Assembly (NCBI GenBank): GCA_030549495.1
Contig: JAUIRK010000857.1
Coordinates: 1-64,000, forward strand
DNA: 64,000 bases
Source of the DNA: Nectonema munidae
Lineage: Eukaryota; Nematomorpha; Nectonematoida; Nectonematidae
Direction of reading: 5' to 3'
The translations under genes and the position numbers were made by a program. A model generated the notes under the pieces. It was not told where the DNA came from, ran no database searches, and saw only the letters and a list, made by a program, of their open reading frames with translations. Position 1 is the stretch's first letter. Every line of letters starts with the position of its first letter. Shown in pieces: positions 10,441-21,945 of this stretch.

Positions 10441-11400
10441 AATAACTTCTACTTGCAGTTTTCTCTGGCAATTATTTTCTTAATTTATTTAATAAACCAA
10501 CTTTAGGTGTTTAATTCACTCAAAATATTTCATTCTACAGTAACTTATGTAACTCGATAGGATCTCCATCTTTTTGGCTACAAATTCGTTATCGGCTCGT
10601 AGTCTCTACGTCATATTATAATTTACAGTATGTAATTTTGGTATTCATTCTATGATGATCATTTCTTGGTAGCTCTTTTTTCATTAGAAATTTATATTTT
10701 TCAATGTGTGTTCGAAAATTTTTTTATAAGGATAAAATTACTTTTTTCCTCTCAGGCCTGAATATTTGTCAATCAATCTCATTTCAAAGGTTTTTTTCTG
10801 ATGAATCATTCGTGATGTTGATTGTTCAATTACAAAAAATTGTCAACGTTCTCCATCTAAAAAATTATCTCTTTGACACAAAAGGAAAAAGATGGACAAA
10901 TTCAATTTAAATTAAAAATATCTTGATAGTGACTAAATTCTCACATATTGGCATCTGTGCCATTTTTGATAAATCTGACCTATTCTAAATTTTCAGATTT
11001 CCTACCCATCTTAGCTAAATGTTAACTTTAATCCTAGATGATAAGCTATAGATTTAAATATTTTTCATTTGTAAAAGAGGAACTTCTTTTTCACAGTCAA
11101 AATCTTTTTTGAAGTATATAATTAAACCACTTACTAGTTCATTAGAACATGGTAGATCTTCCATTTAGTAAAGATACATATTTTTTTTTTAATTATTTGT
11201 TTTGATCACATGTTCTCTTTTCAATTAGTTTTCAACTTGGTTCCTTCTCTCATACAAATTTTCAAAAGATTTTATAATACGTTTTAATTTTTTTAATAAA
11301 TATTTCATACTCAAGATGATTGTAGAAAGTATTATAAGCCAAAATATACAAAAAAAAAAGTATATTTTTACTATATACCTAATATGCCGCCATTTTTTGA
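10441..11400. other. AT-rich spacer between tandem arrays
   Basis: No supported gene. The 68-residue open frame at 10704-10910 has no recognisable motif and is not called. Confidence 0.45.
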
Positions 11401-13010
11401 AATTTTTTTACAGAACTGATTTTCAACCATACATTACTAATTCAATTGCCACTTCGAGATATTTTTTAATCGTATTATCCAAAATCCAGTACAGAAATAA
11501 AATAAGCATAGTCGATTTGGTATAAAACAGATATTTTATTTTTTTGAAGACAGTATCTAAAAGTAAACCGCAAATCTGATTGAAGCTTTCAGATATTTTA
11601 AAACCTGAATCCAAAAATGAAACCAGCATCTTCCATTTGGCATAAAAACAGATATTTTATTTAAATTTGAAAAATATTTCTGTAGACATTAGACGTAAAT
11701 CGAACATTTGATTGACACTTTCAGACATTTACAACTTCTAAATGCAAAAAATGATTTCAGAAATAAAAATTATCATGGTCGAATTGATATAAAAACATAT
11801 ATTTCATGTAAAATTAGAGAGAATATTTTGGGATATAGTTTTCAGACATAAACCGCAAGTTTGATTGACACTAGCAGTAAAACCTCTAAATGCGAAAACT
11901 GTGTTCAGAAATGAAATCATCATGATCTATTTGATATAAAAACAAATTTTAGAACTAAACGCAAATTTAATGATACTTATATGTATTTTCAAATTCAAAC
12001 TGCAAAAATTGAGTCCATAAATGAAACTAGCATGGTTGATTTGGTATAAAAACATATATTTAATTGTAAAATTTGAATGAATGTTTTTGGAGACAATTTT
12101 TAGTAGTAAACTGCAAATTTGATTAACACTTATAGGTATTTTTACATCCTAAATGTAAAAAATAAGTTCAGAAATGAAAACAGCATGAATGATTTGGTAT
12201 AAAAACATATATTTCTAGAGAATATTTTTCGAGACAATTTTCAGAAGTAAACCGCAAATTTGATTAATACTTATAGGTATTTTCAAAACCTAAATGTAAA
12301 AAATGAGTTCAAAAATGAAAACAGCATGATCGATTTGGTATAAAAACATATATTTCATGTAAAATTGAGAGAATATTTTTGGAGATAGCTTTTAGAAGTA
12401 AACCGCAAATTTTGACTGATATTTTAAACCTCTAAATGTGAAAAATGAGTTCAGAAATGAAAACAGCATGGTTGATTTGGTATAAAACATATATTTCATT
12501 GTAAAATTTGAATGAATGTTTTTGGAGACAATTTTTAGAAGTAAACCGCAAATTTGATTAACACTTATAGGTATTTTCACATCCTAAACGTAAAAAATGA
12601 GTCCAGAAATGAAACCAGTATGGCCGATTTAGTATAACACATATATTTTATTGTAAAATTTGAATGAATGTTTTTGGAGATGATTTTTAGAAGTAAACCG
12701 CAAATTTGATTAACACTTATAGGTATTTCCAGATCCTAAACGTAAAAAATGAGTCCAGAAATGAAACCAGCATGGCCGATTTAGTATAACGCATATATTT
12801 TATGTAAAATGTGAAGGAATGTTTTTCGAGACAATTTTCAGAAGTAAACCGGAAATTTGATTAATACTTATAGGTATTTTCAAATCCTAAATGTAAAAAG
12901 TGAGTCCAGAAATGAAAACAGCATGACCGATTTAGTATAAAAACATATATTTTATGTAAAATTTGAAGGTATATTTTATTAGATATATTTTTTATCAATC
13001 AAAATTTTGA
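11400..13010. repeat. Second tandem array, unit about 145-150 bp, about 10-11 copies
   Basis: The recurrent words are GATTTGGTATAAAAACATAT, TTTTAGAAGTAAACCGCAAA, TTTGATTAACACTTATAGGT and AATGAGTTCAGAAATGAAA. The marker 'gattt(g/a)gtataa' occurs near 11515, 11635, 11775, 11930, 12040, 12190, 12330, 12475, 12625, 12780 and 12930. The unit is unrelated in sequence to the array at 9.4-10.4 kb. Confidence 0.9.
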
Positions 13011-13540
13011 TTGACATTTTCTAAAAAGTAGCCATGATTATTGAAAAAAATAAATATATAAAGTGTTATGCGTTCCAAACTGTATATAATTATAAATTTT
13101 CAGGGTATTATATAATATAAATCCTAAGTTATAAGGTTAAGTACAGATAATGTCAAAATTTTGCTGAAAAATTTTCATTTTTGATTTTGATTGACAGTTT
13201 TGGACATGAAGGGGTCATTCAACTGCCATGAAAATGGTTTCAAAAGATGCAGCTAGCTATTTTAGGAAAACTCACAAAATTTGAAGCGATATGATTCAGC
13301 CAATTTTCTACAATTAATTTTTTAGTGAATGGGGGGCGTAATCAATGAATTGACTTGAAATTTTAAATACTAATAAAACATGATAAAAAATATAATTTTG
13401 TAAAGTTACATAAGAATCTAACAAATAGATTTAATATTATGATCACTCAAAATTCGGAAATTTTTTCGGTAGCCATTTTTATGGTAAAATAATCTGACAG
13501 AATCTACAGCCATTTTATCGGTTTTTTAAAAATGGATACA

Positions 13541-13775
13541 TTATTTCTATATTTTCGTTTTGTTATCTTATGTGAAATATGAATATTTTTTTAGAACAGC
13601 TTTTTACCTTTTACAATTCTGTAAGATAATTATTTCTATCTTTTCGTTTTATTATCTTCACATGTGAAATATTAATATTTTTTTAGAACAGCTTTTTACC
13701 TTTCAATTCTGTAAGATAATTATTTCTATCTTTTCGTTTTGTTATAATCTTATGTGAAGTATTAATATTTTAATA
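13541..13775. repeat. Short tandem repeat, unit about 93-100 bp, 2.4 copies
   Basis: Two and a half copies of a unit containing TTATTTCTATCTTTTCGTTT, TTTTTTTAGAACAGCTTTTT and CAATTCTGTAAGATAA. There is no coding content. Confidence 0.85.
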
Positions 13776-13937
13776 ATTAGTCTGAATTCGATCTTTAATT
13801 CTCTTTTGCATCTCATCTTACATCATCATGTATTGTCATGTCCAATGATCATTACATCCTATAATGCGATCATCATAAATTTTTTATATTCAAGGTTTTA
13901 AAAGTAAATCTTACACTTGTAGAAATGATTGATTTTC

Positions 13938-14012
13938 GCCCCCCCCCTGAAAACACATTGGGCCCGCTCGTCCCCGGATGTGCGCCCCTGATATGACAAT
14001 GGTTATCTTGTA
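13938..14012 (+). mobile_element. hAT-type terminus (one end only)
   Basis: It ends GGATGTGCGCCCCTG after a C-run. The complement CAGGGGCGCACATCC has the form of a hAT terminus. The same 15 bp closes another fragment at 28264. No partner end or target duplication was found. Confidence 0.4.
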
Positions 14013-14108
14013 GACCATAATTTCAAAGATTAAGATTATAACTCTTGAATTGTAATTATTAATTATTACTTTGTATCAATAAATAACCTCGATGTCTTTG
14101 AATTAAAC
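13996..14108. repeat. Direct repeat, left copy
   Basis: About 105 bp (ACAATGGTTATCTTGTAGAC ... TTTGTATCAATAAATAAC ... GATGT.TTTGAATT) recurs in the same orientation at 14754-14856, about 650 bp downstream. The origin is unknown. Confidence 0.8.
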
Positions 14109-14227
14109 TTTTTTACATTTTGAAATAGTTTATCCTAAAGATATCCTGAATTCCTATATTTTCTATTATCATGGAAGAATATTCAAAATGAATTAAATAA
14201 ACAGTTTCCTTATCTTGTAGTAGTTAA

Positions 14228-14331
14228 CCCATGTATGCCCAATTTTTCTTTAATAAACGCAGACGATAGTTTTTTTCATTGTAATTAATATGAATTTCGA
14301 AAATCCTCTCTTCGTCCTGGGCATAAATTGG
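14228..14331. mobile_element. Degenerate piggyBac-type MITE
   Basis: TTAA at 14224-14227 is followed by CCCATGTATGCCCAA. The far end is TGGGCATAAATTGG, an imperfect inverted match (11 of 14). The internal word 'cgcagacgat' is shared with the MITE at 35009-35138, so they are probably the same family. Confidence 0.5.
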
Positions 14332-14753
14332 TAAAGGTAATGTAGTTTGATCTATATTATTTTGAAATGTGCTTAGGGTTAAAATCAACCTAACATTTTC
14401 CATTCTATGTGCTACATTAACTATTTATTTCTGGAAATTCAAATGATGAATTATTATTCTGAAAAAAATTTCCAGTGTATTGGCTATTTGCATCATTTTT
14501 TCTCCAAATTTAGATTTAAAAAAAATGATAAAATAAATTGGATAAACTTTATGATTTCACAATTTTAATTTAACCTATTTCTATAATTTTTTTTATACGC
14601 TCCATTAAAAATTTCGTTGCATATCTTATCTCCTTCAAACTGCATCGCCTTGACGTGGTGAAGGAGCTTATACCGGTATCGGTTACTAAATGATGCAGAA
14701 ATGAAAATCTTTTTAATTCAAATGTTATAATTTTATAGCTATTTTTAGACATG

Positions 14754-14856
14754 ACACAATGGTTATCTTGTAGACCATAATTTCGAAGATTAATAATTGT
14801 AATGATTATTACTTTGTATCAATAAATAACTTCGATGTTTTTGAATTTAACTCTTT
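14754..14856. repeat. Direct repeat, right copy
   Basis: Second copy of the repeat at 13996-14108, slightly shorter. The hAT transposase relic starts directly after it. Confidence 0.8.
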
Positions 14857-14859
14857 GAC

Positions 14860-15720
14860 CGGATCTTCCCTTTCTACCTTTCACAACCAGTTCATTCAAG
14901 CTGGGATTGACAATCTCAATTGCAGATTTGACTCGAAGTTGTTGAATGACTGTGTGTACTTGGATCCCAGAAATTAGTCGAAAAAGTAAGAAGAATTGGT
15001 AACTTATGGAGACACGGAATTGATGGATGTGGCTCGATTTTTCAAATAAGATGTGATGTCCACTGTATCTGTCTTTCTAGATTTCAAATGTGGATATTTA
15101 TCAACTGACTATGAAAACTTTTTACAAGTTATTAATATATTCCCTGTTTCCATGGCTGAATGCGAACGTGGGTTTAGTTCGATGAATGACATCTGTACAT
15201 CAGAACGTAATCAGATGAGTGTACGCGCATTTGATGCTGTTCTTTTTCTGAATATCAATGGACCCCTTATTTCACGGGTAGATTTTACAAAATACGTTCA
15301 CACTTGGTTAAAAAACCATCGATCTGCAATCAGCCAGGATCCAAAGACAGATGATGTGTGTGCAGTGGCGAATCGAGAAATTTCTTATAGGGGGGCCGAA
15401 ATCTATTAATTTTTTTTGCAATTTTGCTAAAAGTCTTCAGAGAATACGACAGCTATGTTATGTCTTTTAGAATCACTAATTACCTATGTTTTCATATTTA
15501 TAACATTATTTTGCCATGAATAAATTGCAAAATTTTATTTTTTATACATGTAAGGTTATACATTATTAAGGGTAATTTTCGAAGCCATTTTTCATAGAGA
15601 AGGGGGGGGGGGGCTAGGCCCCCCTTGGGATTCGCCAATGTGTGTGTGCCTTGTCTTCAGCACCTACTTTTTTCAACAAAGTGAATTTCGAAGAATTTTT
15701 CACTGCCACTTTTTTATGTT
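14860..15720 (+). pseudogene. hAT transposase relic, C-terminal part, split by a MITE
   Basis: Readable coding includes SFHNQFIQAGIDNLNCRFDS and LNDCVYLDP. After several stops comes an open stretch from 15053 with YENFLQVINIFPVSMAECER, GFSSMNDICTSERNQMS and AVLFLNINGPLISR, which is the hAT dimerisation region of the KIAA1586/ZMYM-like group. The frame reads DDVC into the MITE at 15363 and resumes exactly after it at 15649 as ALSSAPTFFNKVNFEEFF, ending near 15720. It is a dead, formerly coding sequence. A host-domesticated origin cannot be excluded. Confidence 0.7.
15363..15640. mobile_element. hAT MITE inside hAT transposase relic, 8-bp TSD
   Basis: It is 278 bp, with terminal repeats CAGTGGCGAATC and the complement of CATTGGCGAATC, each followed by a GGGGGGCC block. 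Flanking duplications TGTGTGTG lie at 15355-15362 and 15641-15648. It has no coding capacity. It interrupts the reading frame of the hAT relic around it. Confidence 0.85.
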
Positions 15721-17640
15721 AAAATAAATTTTAAAATTGTTGTATTGTAAATTGTAATTCTTCCTATCGAGTAAGTAGGCCATTCAATAATATAGCCTAA
15801 CTCTTGTAGTTTCAGTGTTTGTCATGACCCATATTCATAAGAATTCTCACTGACACTTTTTTGATATATAGAACGTATGGTATCCATCTCAAAATATAGA
15901 CAGTGTAGTAGCATGTAGCTTTAGACATGCATACAAGCACTGATCTTTTTTGTAGAAATAGACCTCATGAGACGTTTCCTACAACATTTATGTGTTTCTA
16001 TGTAAGGGGTGACTCCACACAGCAGAGCATTCCCCCCCCCCCCCCCCCCCCTTCAGTGAAAATTTTCTACTTCGCACCCTCAACTAATGAAGTCATATTT
16101 CTTTGAGGTTCCCATATAAACTTTAAATGAAATTTTCATTATTTCAGTTTTTTTTTCTAAGCCAAAACTTTTTTTCATTTTTCTTAAACATTTGAAAATT
16201 TAATATCTCTAAAACTTTTTACTCAGTTTAACTTCGATAAATACAACTTTTCCCGCTTGTTAAGGGACGTCATATATACATGATCCCTTCAAAATATAGT
16301 AAATATTTAAAGTTATCAAACATACAAAAAAATCGTTAGAATATTAAATAAATAGAAAAAAAGTAAAGTTGTGTTTTTAAATTTTAGACATGAAAATAAA
16401 GCTATTAGTTAAATAATTCCTATTCTCTTCTGAATTAAATTTTATAAAATGATAGGTTTTCGCCGATAAAAATATTAATTTTAGTATGTTGTAGAATGAT
16501 TTAAGAAAAACGAGTGTTCTAACAATATTTCATTTGGATGATTTTTTAATTATATGAAAAAATTTTGTTCACTTATGAAATTTTCAAGCACTTTGAAATT
16601 GTGACAGTGCGTTTAAGACAGGGCATGAAAATAACTTTTTTTTATATCAATAACCTTTGTTTAGTACAATTCATTACAAAGTCCTTCCATAGATTTCGTT
16701 TTCTTGTATTTAATTCAAAAAGAAAATCCTATTTTTTGAAATTCTTTAGCATTTTAACCTAATGAAAATTAAAAATTTTAGTCAATTTTAGTTACCTAAA
16801 GGGCCTTTACCTCAGGTGCAATAATTGTGAGTTATGTCAACTGCATAGAAGAAACAAAAAAATATATAAAGAAAGTGAAAAAATATTTTTAATGGGGGTC
16901 ATTTTTGACCACAATCTCACTTCAAATTAAAATAGAACTTTACCGAAACGATTGGAATTAAAAAAAGGCAAATTAAATAAAATTTTTCTTTTAAAAGTAT
17001 ATGTAAGCGTTTTAGAGTCATTTTTAGCCCCATTGAAATTTGAAACTCAAAATTATAGTGTTTATATAATTTCTTTTATTCAGTAAATCTAGACAAAAAC
17101 ACGATACTTAAGTTTACATATAAAAAATAATCAGTAAAAGTATACGGATATTCAATAGTGGTGAGTCGTTTTAATTTATTTTCTGGAAAATATTATACAT
17201 AAAAACAGAATAATACATTAAAATTAAAGTTATCTCTACTTGCCTTTAATCTTCAGGTTTTAGTGTACTTATTATATAAAACAAAGCTGTACAATTAAAT
17301 AGAATAGTTTCCAAAAAAAATTGAGAAATATGTCAAAATATATTGTAAAATCCTTTTAGCATAAACACGATTTTTTTATTTAGGAATAATCTAATATTTT
17401 CTAGATTTGTTAATTTAAGTTATTTTATAATAAAATTTAAATATATTTACTTGTTAAGAAATTTTAAAGTTTTTATTTATATTTTGTTTTTAAAAAATTT
17501 TGCTTTAATTTTTTCGCATAGACATTTCAATCCTTATCGAGGTAACAAAAATAGTTCACTATTATAAAATTTTTGCATTCTTATCATCAGAATGAGGTCT
17601 TTGACATAACTTTATAGATTAAGATCATATTTTTCTGAAT
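15721..17640. other. AT-rich sequence without recognised gene
   Basis: There is a C-tract of about 23 bases at 16030-16053. No exon or transposon end is clear; open frames are short and of low complexity. Confidence 0.45.
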
Positions 17641-17848
17641 AAGAAACTCGAGATTTATATGTATGACAAGTTTCATGTTCATATCTTTTTTTATTAGGTG
17701 GCAATTTAACTTTGTTTCTGTCAGCTCATTTTGCCACGACCCCTTACTTTTGTATTATTTATATATATTTAATTTATCTACTTATTTTATTTTTAATGTT
17801 TATTTATTTCTACTGGTTGAACCTATCCTCTTAATCGCTTTATTTTAT

Positions 17849-18127
17849 TTATGGATTTAGATGATACTATTGACCCCCATGAAAAACATGATTCTTCAAC
17901 AGATGGACGATACAATTAATGCCCAATCTACATTTATTAAAAATTTAAGTTTTAAAAAAATAAGCTATGCTGATTCTATTTCTTACCCTACACTCAAGAC
18001 TGAAATTGTAAACTCTATTAACGTTTTTAATAATTTAAACCCATGTAAAAATAAAATTGCTATAAATGGAATTAGAATAAACTCTTCTCAAACTGCTATT
18101 GTCAGTGTAGAAGAAAGATTTATTTGA
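17849..18127 (+). pseudogene. Jockey-like LINE ORF1 fragment (N-terminal part)
   Basis: ATG at 17853 starts MDLDDTIDPHEKHDSST in one frame. The neighbouring frame continues INAQSTFIKNLSFKKISYAD and SYPTLKTEIVNSINV. This composition (Asn/Ser/Lys-rich, 'SYADS') is typical of jockey-clade ORF1 N-termini. The plus-strand piece at 19510-20008 with zinc knuckles probably belongs to the same element. The minus-strand fragment at 18470-19481 lies between them. Confidence 0.45.
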
Positions 18128-18469
18128 TATCGCATTATCCAGCAACAAGCAGACTACAAGATATTAAACATCAATTATATATACACAAATTAAAACAAAC
18201 GTAATATATAAACAAAAATTGACAATGAGATAAGTACTTCAAAAGGTTTGTATAAAACCCGCTTGGTGAAGTATTTATAATTAACAAAATTTTAAATACA
18301 ATTCAAAAGAGAAGGATATATCAATTATGTATAAGACATCAAAATATACGCACAAGTAAACAAAGAAAATGAAAAAGATATTAAAAAAAAAAGTTAAGAA
18401 AAGTGTCATGTATCACAATATGTTTGCACCAGTTTTTTAATAGTTGCCTTTTTTATAGAAAAAAGAAGA
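18128..18469. other. Unassigned sequence between LINE fragments
   Basis: AT-rich, no coding signal. It probably belongs to one of the two flanking LINE pieces, but which is unclear. Confidence 0.35.
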
Positions 18470-19481
18470 TTATATATATAATCTTAAGATTATTGGAATT
18501 TAAAGTATTAATGGTTGAATCAAAATTCATTATCATTTATAGATAATTTTAAATTCATTATATTCAAGTTATTCAAATCATCTAACTTTTTTTTAAAAGA
18601 AATAATGTTGAAAAAGATTCAATTGATATGAGTTACAAACATGCTTAGATTTTAGTTTATATTTTGAACAGTTAATACTGTTCAAATAGTTAGATGGATG
18701 ATCAAGATTACAATATCTTCAACATGATTTAGTATTTTTACATTCAAAAGCTAGATGATTATATCCATTGCACTTGTAGCATATCTTAGCATGGCTTCGA
18801 AGTAGTTCTAAAGGATGAGAAACAATCAATATAAATGTACTTATAAGAATACAATTGTTTAATAACATTATTATTAAACTTAATACCTATATTGAAGACT
18901 TTGGGGTTCAATCTATTAGGAAACTTGAACACATTCAAAATATCTGTAAGTTTAATATTATTCTTTTGAGAAATGCTTGATTTTATGTTTTCTATTGAGA
19001 GATCAGAATCAAAATTTTTTAGACAGAAGTAGGGGCTATTAGGTTTCATTTGTTCATAGGAAAATTGTGAACTTGTTAAAAAGGATTTTAAATTTTGAAG
19101 ACTTGTTACAGAGTCGCTTTCAATTAAGATAGACACATTAGTTAACCTTTTAAATTTCTTCAAACGAAGTTTGTTTTTACTACGATTGATTTTATTATTA
19201 ATTGTTTTTCTATTATCTTTTCCATCAGTTTCATCAAAGAACTTAGGGATTGAGATAGTCAAACTAGCATCAAAAGAATTTTTGAAATCATTCTTGCCAT
19301 CTTTAACAACACTTGAGTATGTTTTTAAGGAGAAGTCATTTTGTAGTAGGGAATTTATATTTTTGCTAAATTGTTTGATAGAATAGTTTACATCTTGCTT
19401 TTCTATTTTATTGCCAAAGTCAGTTATTGTAGTTTTAAGATATTCAAATTTACCAAGTATTTTTTTAACTTTATTATTCAA
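18470..19481 (-). pseudogene. Jockey-like LINE ORF1 and start of ORF2, fragment
   Basis: Starts at 19481 (MNNKVKKILGKFEYLKTT). It holds KTYSSVVKDGKNDFKNSF, a poly-basic NRSKNKLRLKKFKRL, an RRM-like middle (NVSILIESDSVTSLQNL, PYFCLKNFDSDLSIENIK) and FPNRLNPKVFNIGIKF. After a break near 18790 comes the knuckle CYKCNGYNHLAFEC. An ATG near 18530 (MNFDSTINTLNSNNLKIIY) looks like the ORF2 start. The fragment stops about 18470. The overall plan matches ORF1 of the element at 59201-60223. Confidence 0.65.
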
Positions 19482-19509
19482 GCTTTTGTATTTTCTAGAA
19501 ACTCCTACA

Positions 19510-20008
19510 CAAAAATCGCAAGCAACTTATATTCTAGAAAATAAATATACTGTTTTGGGAAACTGAATTTAAGCCCAGATTTAATAAAATCTATCCCGAA
19601 TGACTTAAATAATGATGATATAATGAATTCTTTGAATTACTGTAACTACAATATTTCTAGACTGGGCAGTGTCAGGTTGATTAGGGTAATTGAAACTAAA
19701 AATCCAAAATATAAACTCACAATTATAGAACCTAACAATCCTGAAGTTGCTTCTATCTTTGCTAATACCTCTACAAAATTTTGCGGTTATAATTCTGTTT
19801 CTATTATCTTATTTTTTAGAAAGCCAAAACTGCAATAAATGTGGCAAGCTGATAAATTTTGCCATGCTACAAAACCATCTTGTCTTAAATGTTCCAAACT
19901 AGGCCATGCATCTGAAACGTGTAGGAAGACAGAATTTAAATGCATAAACTGTGAATAAAATCATCAATACAATTTCGATGAATGCCCTTCCCTTGTAAAG
20001 AAAAGCGA
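19510..20008 (+). pseudogene. Jockey-like LINE ORF1 fragment (zinc-knuckle end)
   Basis: The open stretch at 19623-19838 reads NSLNYCNYNISRLGSVRLIR and YKLTIIEPNNPEVASIFAN. A frameshifted continuation carries CWQADKFCHATKPSC, CLKCSKLGHASETC and CINCE.NHQYNFDEC, so it has gag-type zinc knuckles. It ends at about 20008, where LINE copy 2 starts. It is broken by stops and frameshifts. Confidence 0.6.
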
Positions 20009-20767
20009 ACTCACCAATTCAACTCTCTCTCTCTCAAATCCCATACTCTACACCTACATCTGCTAAAACATACTATCAAGCCTCCACTAACAGCACCCAA
20101 TCTTCTCTCACACAACCTAATCCAACAGCTAGCACACCACCTACATTACACGCAATCCCTAAACCCAAGAAAACACTCAATCCAAATCTATCAAATATGC
20201 TCACACCACTAGATCCACCCGAAAATAGGATTGATAAAGCTAACTTAAAAAAAACATAATCAAAAATATGGAAACTCACAAACATCCTATAAACATAAAA
20301 AAACACGCGCAGCTCATCTTCAGGAACCCCCTATTTCATTTCGAAAACAATACACAAAAAGAAATGGCTATAAAATCACTAGCGAACAATGGCATCACCG
20401 CACACGACATCCCACCTAGTATTCCACGCCTAGTGAGAATTGCTTTCTTAAAGACTCCTACACTATATCATTTCAAACATCCACCAACACACTCTTTAAA
20501 CACCTTTGCGAAAACCCTTAAATCATTCTAAACCATGCAATTCTTCAATCTAAAATCTTCAAATCACGTCTTACACAATGCGACAACTGTCTGAAATTCC
20601 ACCACACATCAAAATGTAAAGCCATCAAAAGATCCCTGAAAAATATCATGCTCAAACTACCATCAGAATCATGCCTCCATATCTGATATAGGCCCTTTTC
20701 GCATTCAACACATTAAAAACTTCAATGAGGCACACACAAATACCATCAAAAATTACATATGCTTAAT
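20009..20767 (+). pseudogene. LINE copy 2 ORF1 remnant
   Basis: It begins within ORF1, with the Ser/Thr/Pro-rich part (THPKPPLTAPNLLSH in a shifted frame) and the block METHKHPINIK ... NNGITAHDIPPSIPRLV, nearly identical to copy 1. The zinc-knuckle region near 20575-20700 is shortened (CDNCLKFHHTSKC). It ends TATGCTTAAT, where copies 1 and 3 have the ATGCTAA overlap. Confidence 0.65.
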
Positions 20768-21945
20768 TTTTCTTCATATTAATCTGAACCACTCCTTCCA
20801 TAGCTGGTCAAATCTTCTCAACATCATACGACGTTTTCTCTCTAAATGAACCCTACACTTCAAAACTCTCTCCTTCACCTCATACAAATGAATACACCTC
20901 TCTCTACACCTAACCTAACTCATTACTCCCCATGCACTAAATTTCTCTTTTCTTTCTCAATTCTCGTCACAACATTACGTATTCACAATAATTTTCTCTC
21001 AAAACGCACCTCTCCTACTACTCCCCCCCCCCCCCGCCTTCCAACCCCAAAGCATTCACAAACGATTTCACACATTCTTTGAAACAATCTAAGGCGCACA
21101 TCGCGCCACTATCAAGTTCATATTATTTAATAATCTCAACAAACTGTAACGCCCGATCTTTACTTTGGGATCATAAGAAAAACATGTGCGGCGTCGAATC
21201 TATCCTTTATCACTTTTACGAATATGCGACGACACAAAAATCCTACCTTCAAAATCGTTCAGAACAACTTATTTTCCTCTCACATCGATATCACTCTAGC
21301 TTTACCAAACAGACAATCTTATTTTTAACCCGGCCATCTCCGACCAACCATTTGCATCTAATCACCACTACATCACTTTCCAGATTGATTTCACCCCAAT
21401 TTTTCACACGCACGCCCTAACAACATCTGCAAAGCACACTCACTGGTGCATATTTTTGCGAACACTTGTAACCCAATTACCTGAATCCATACCCGCGCTA
21501 TTCACAACCACCGAGATAGAAGACGCTGCTCTCAAAATCAATAACACACTTTCTTCTGCCATCAACCTGTCCACACCTTCTAACCCCTTTCCCAGAAGGA
21601 AACATGCATACTTCTGGACCGTAGCCTTAAACCAACAAAAGAATATCTTGCGTCACGCTCTAAAAAATTTAAGAAAGGATCCCTCTTCATCTAACATTTC
21701 TCTATACTCAAGTATCCGACATCCTTACTATCGCTACCTCAAAAAGCAAAACGAGATTCTTGGATCAATTTCACTTCCAATTCATCGTCCAACCCCTGGC
21801 CCATAATCAACACACTCACGAAAGTAAAAAACATCCTGCGAATCTCCACCAACTTCTTCCCCACACAGACACTAACACAATCCTCATAAACCCATCTTTT
21901 CTCTCGTCTATTTTTCCCGCCGACAATCCTCACAATGACCCATAC
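20763..21945 (+). pseudogene. LINE copy 2 ORF2, endonuclease region
   Basis: Fragments in several frames match copy 1: KFLFSFSILVTTLRIHNNFL, TNCNARSLLWDHKKN, and RRKHAYFWTVALNQQKNIL just after the endonuclease. The SDHH box region is readable only in a shifted frame. The stretch ends in the target duplication of the 21946 insertion. Confidence 0.65.

Noticed and set aside
10704-10910. 68-residue open frame
   Set aside because: No domain, no start context or splice support; composition-driven.
9408-13010. CRISPR-like array
   Set aside because: The repeats are directly adjoining 148-bp units without unique spacers, and the genome is eukaryotic.
16565-16762. 65-residue open frame
   Set aside because: Phe/Lys-rich, low complexity, no family resemblance.
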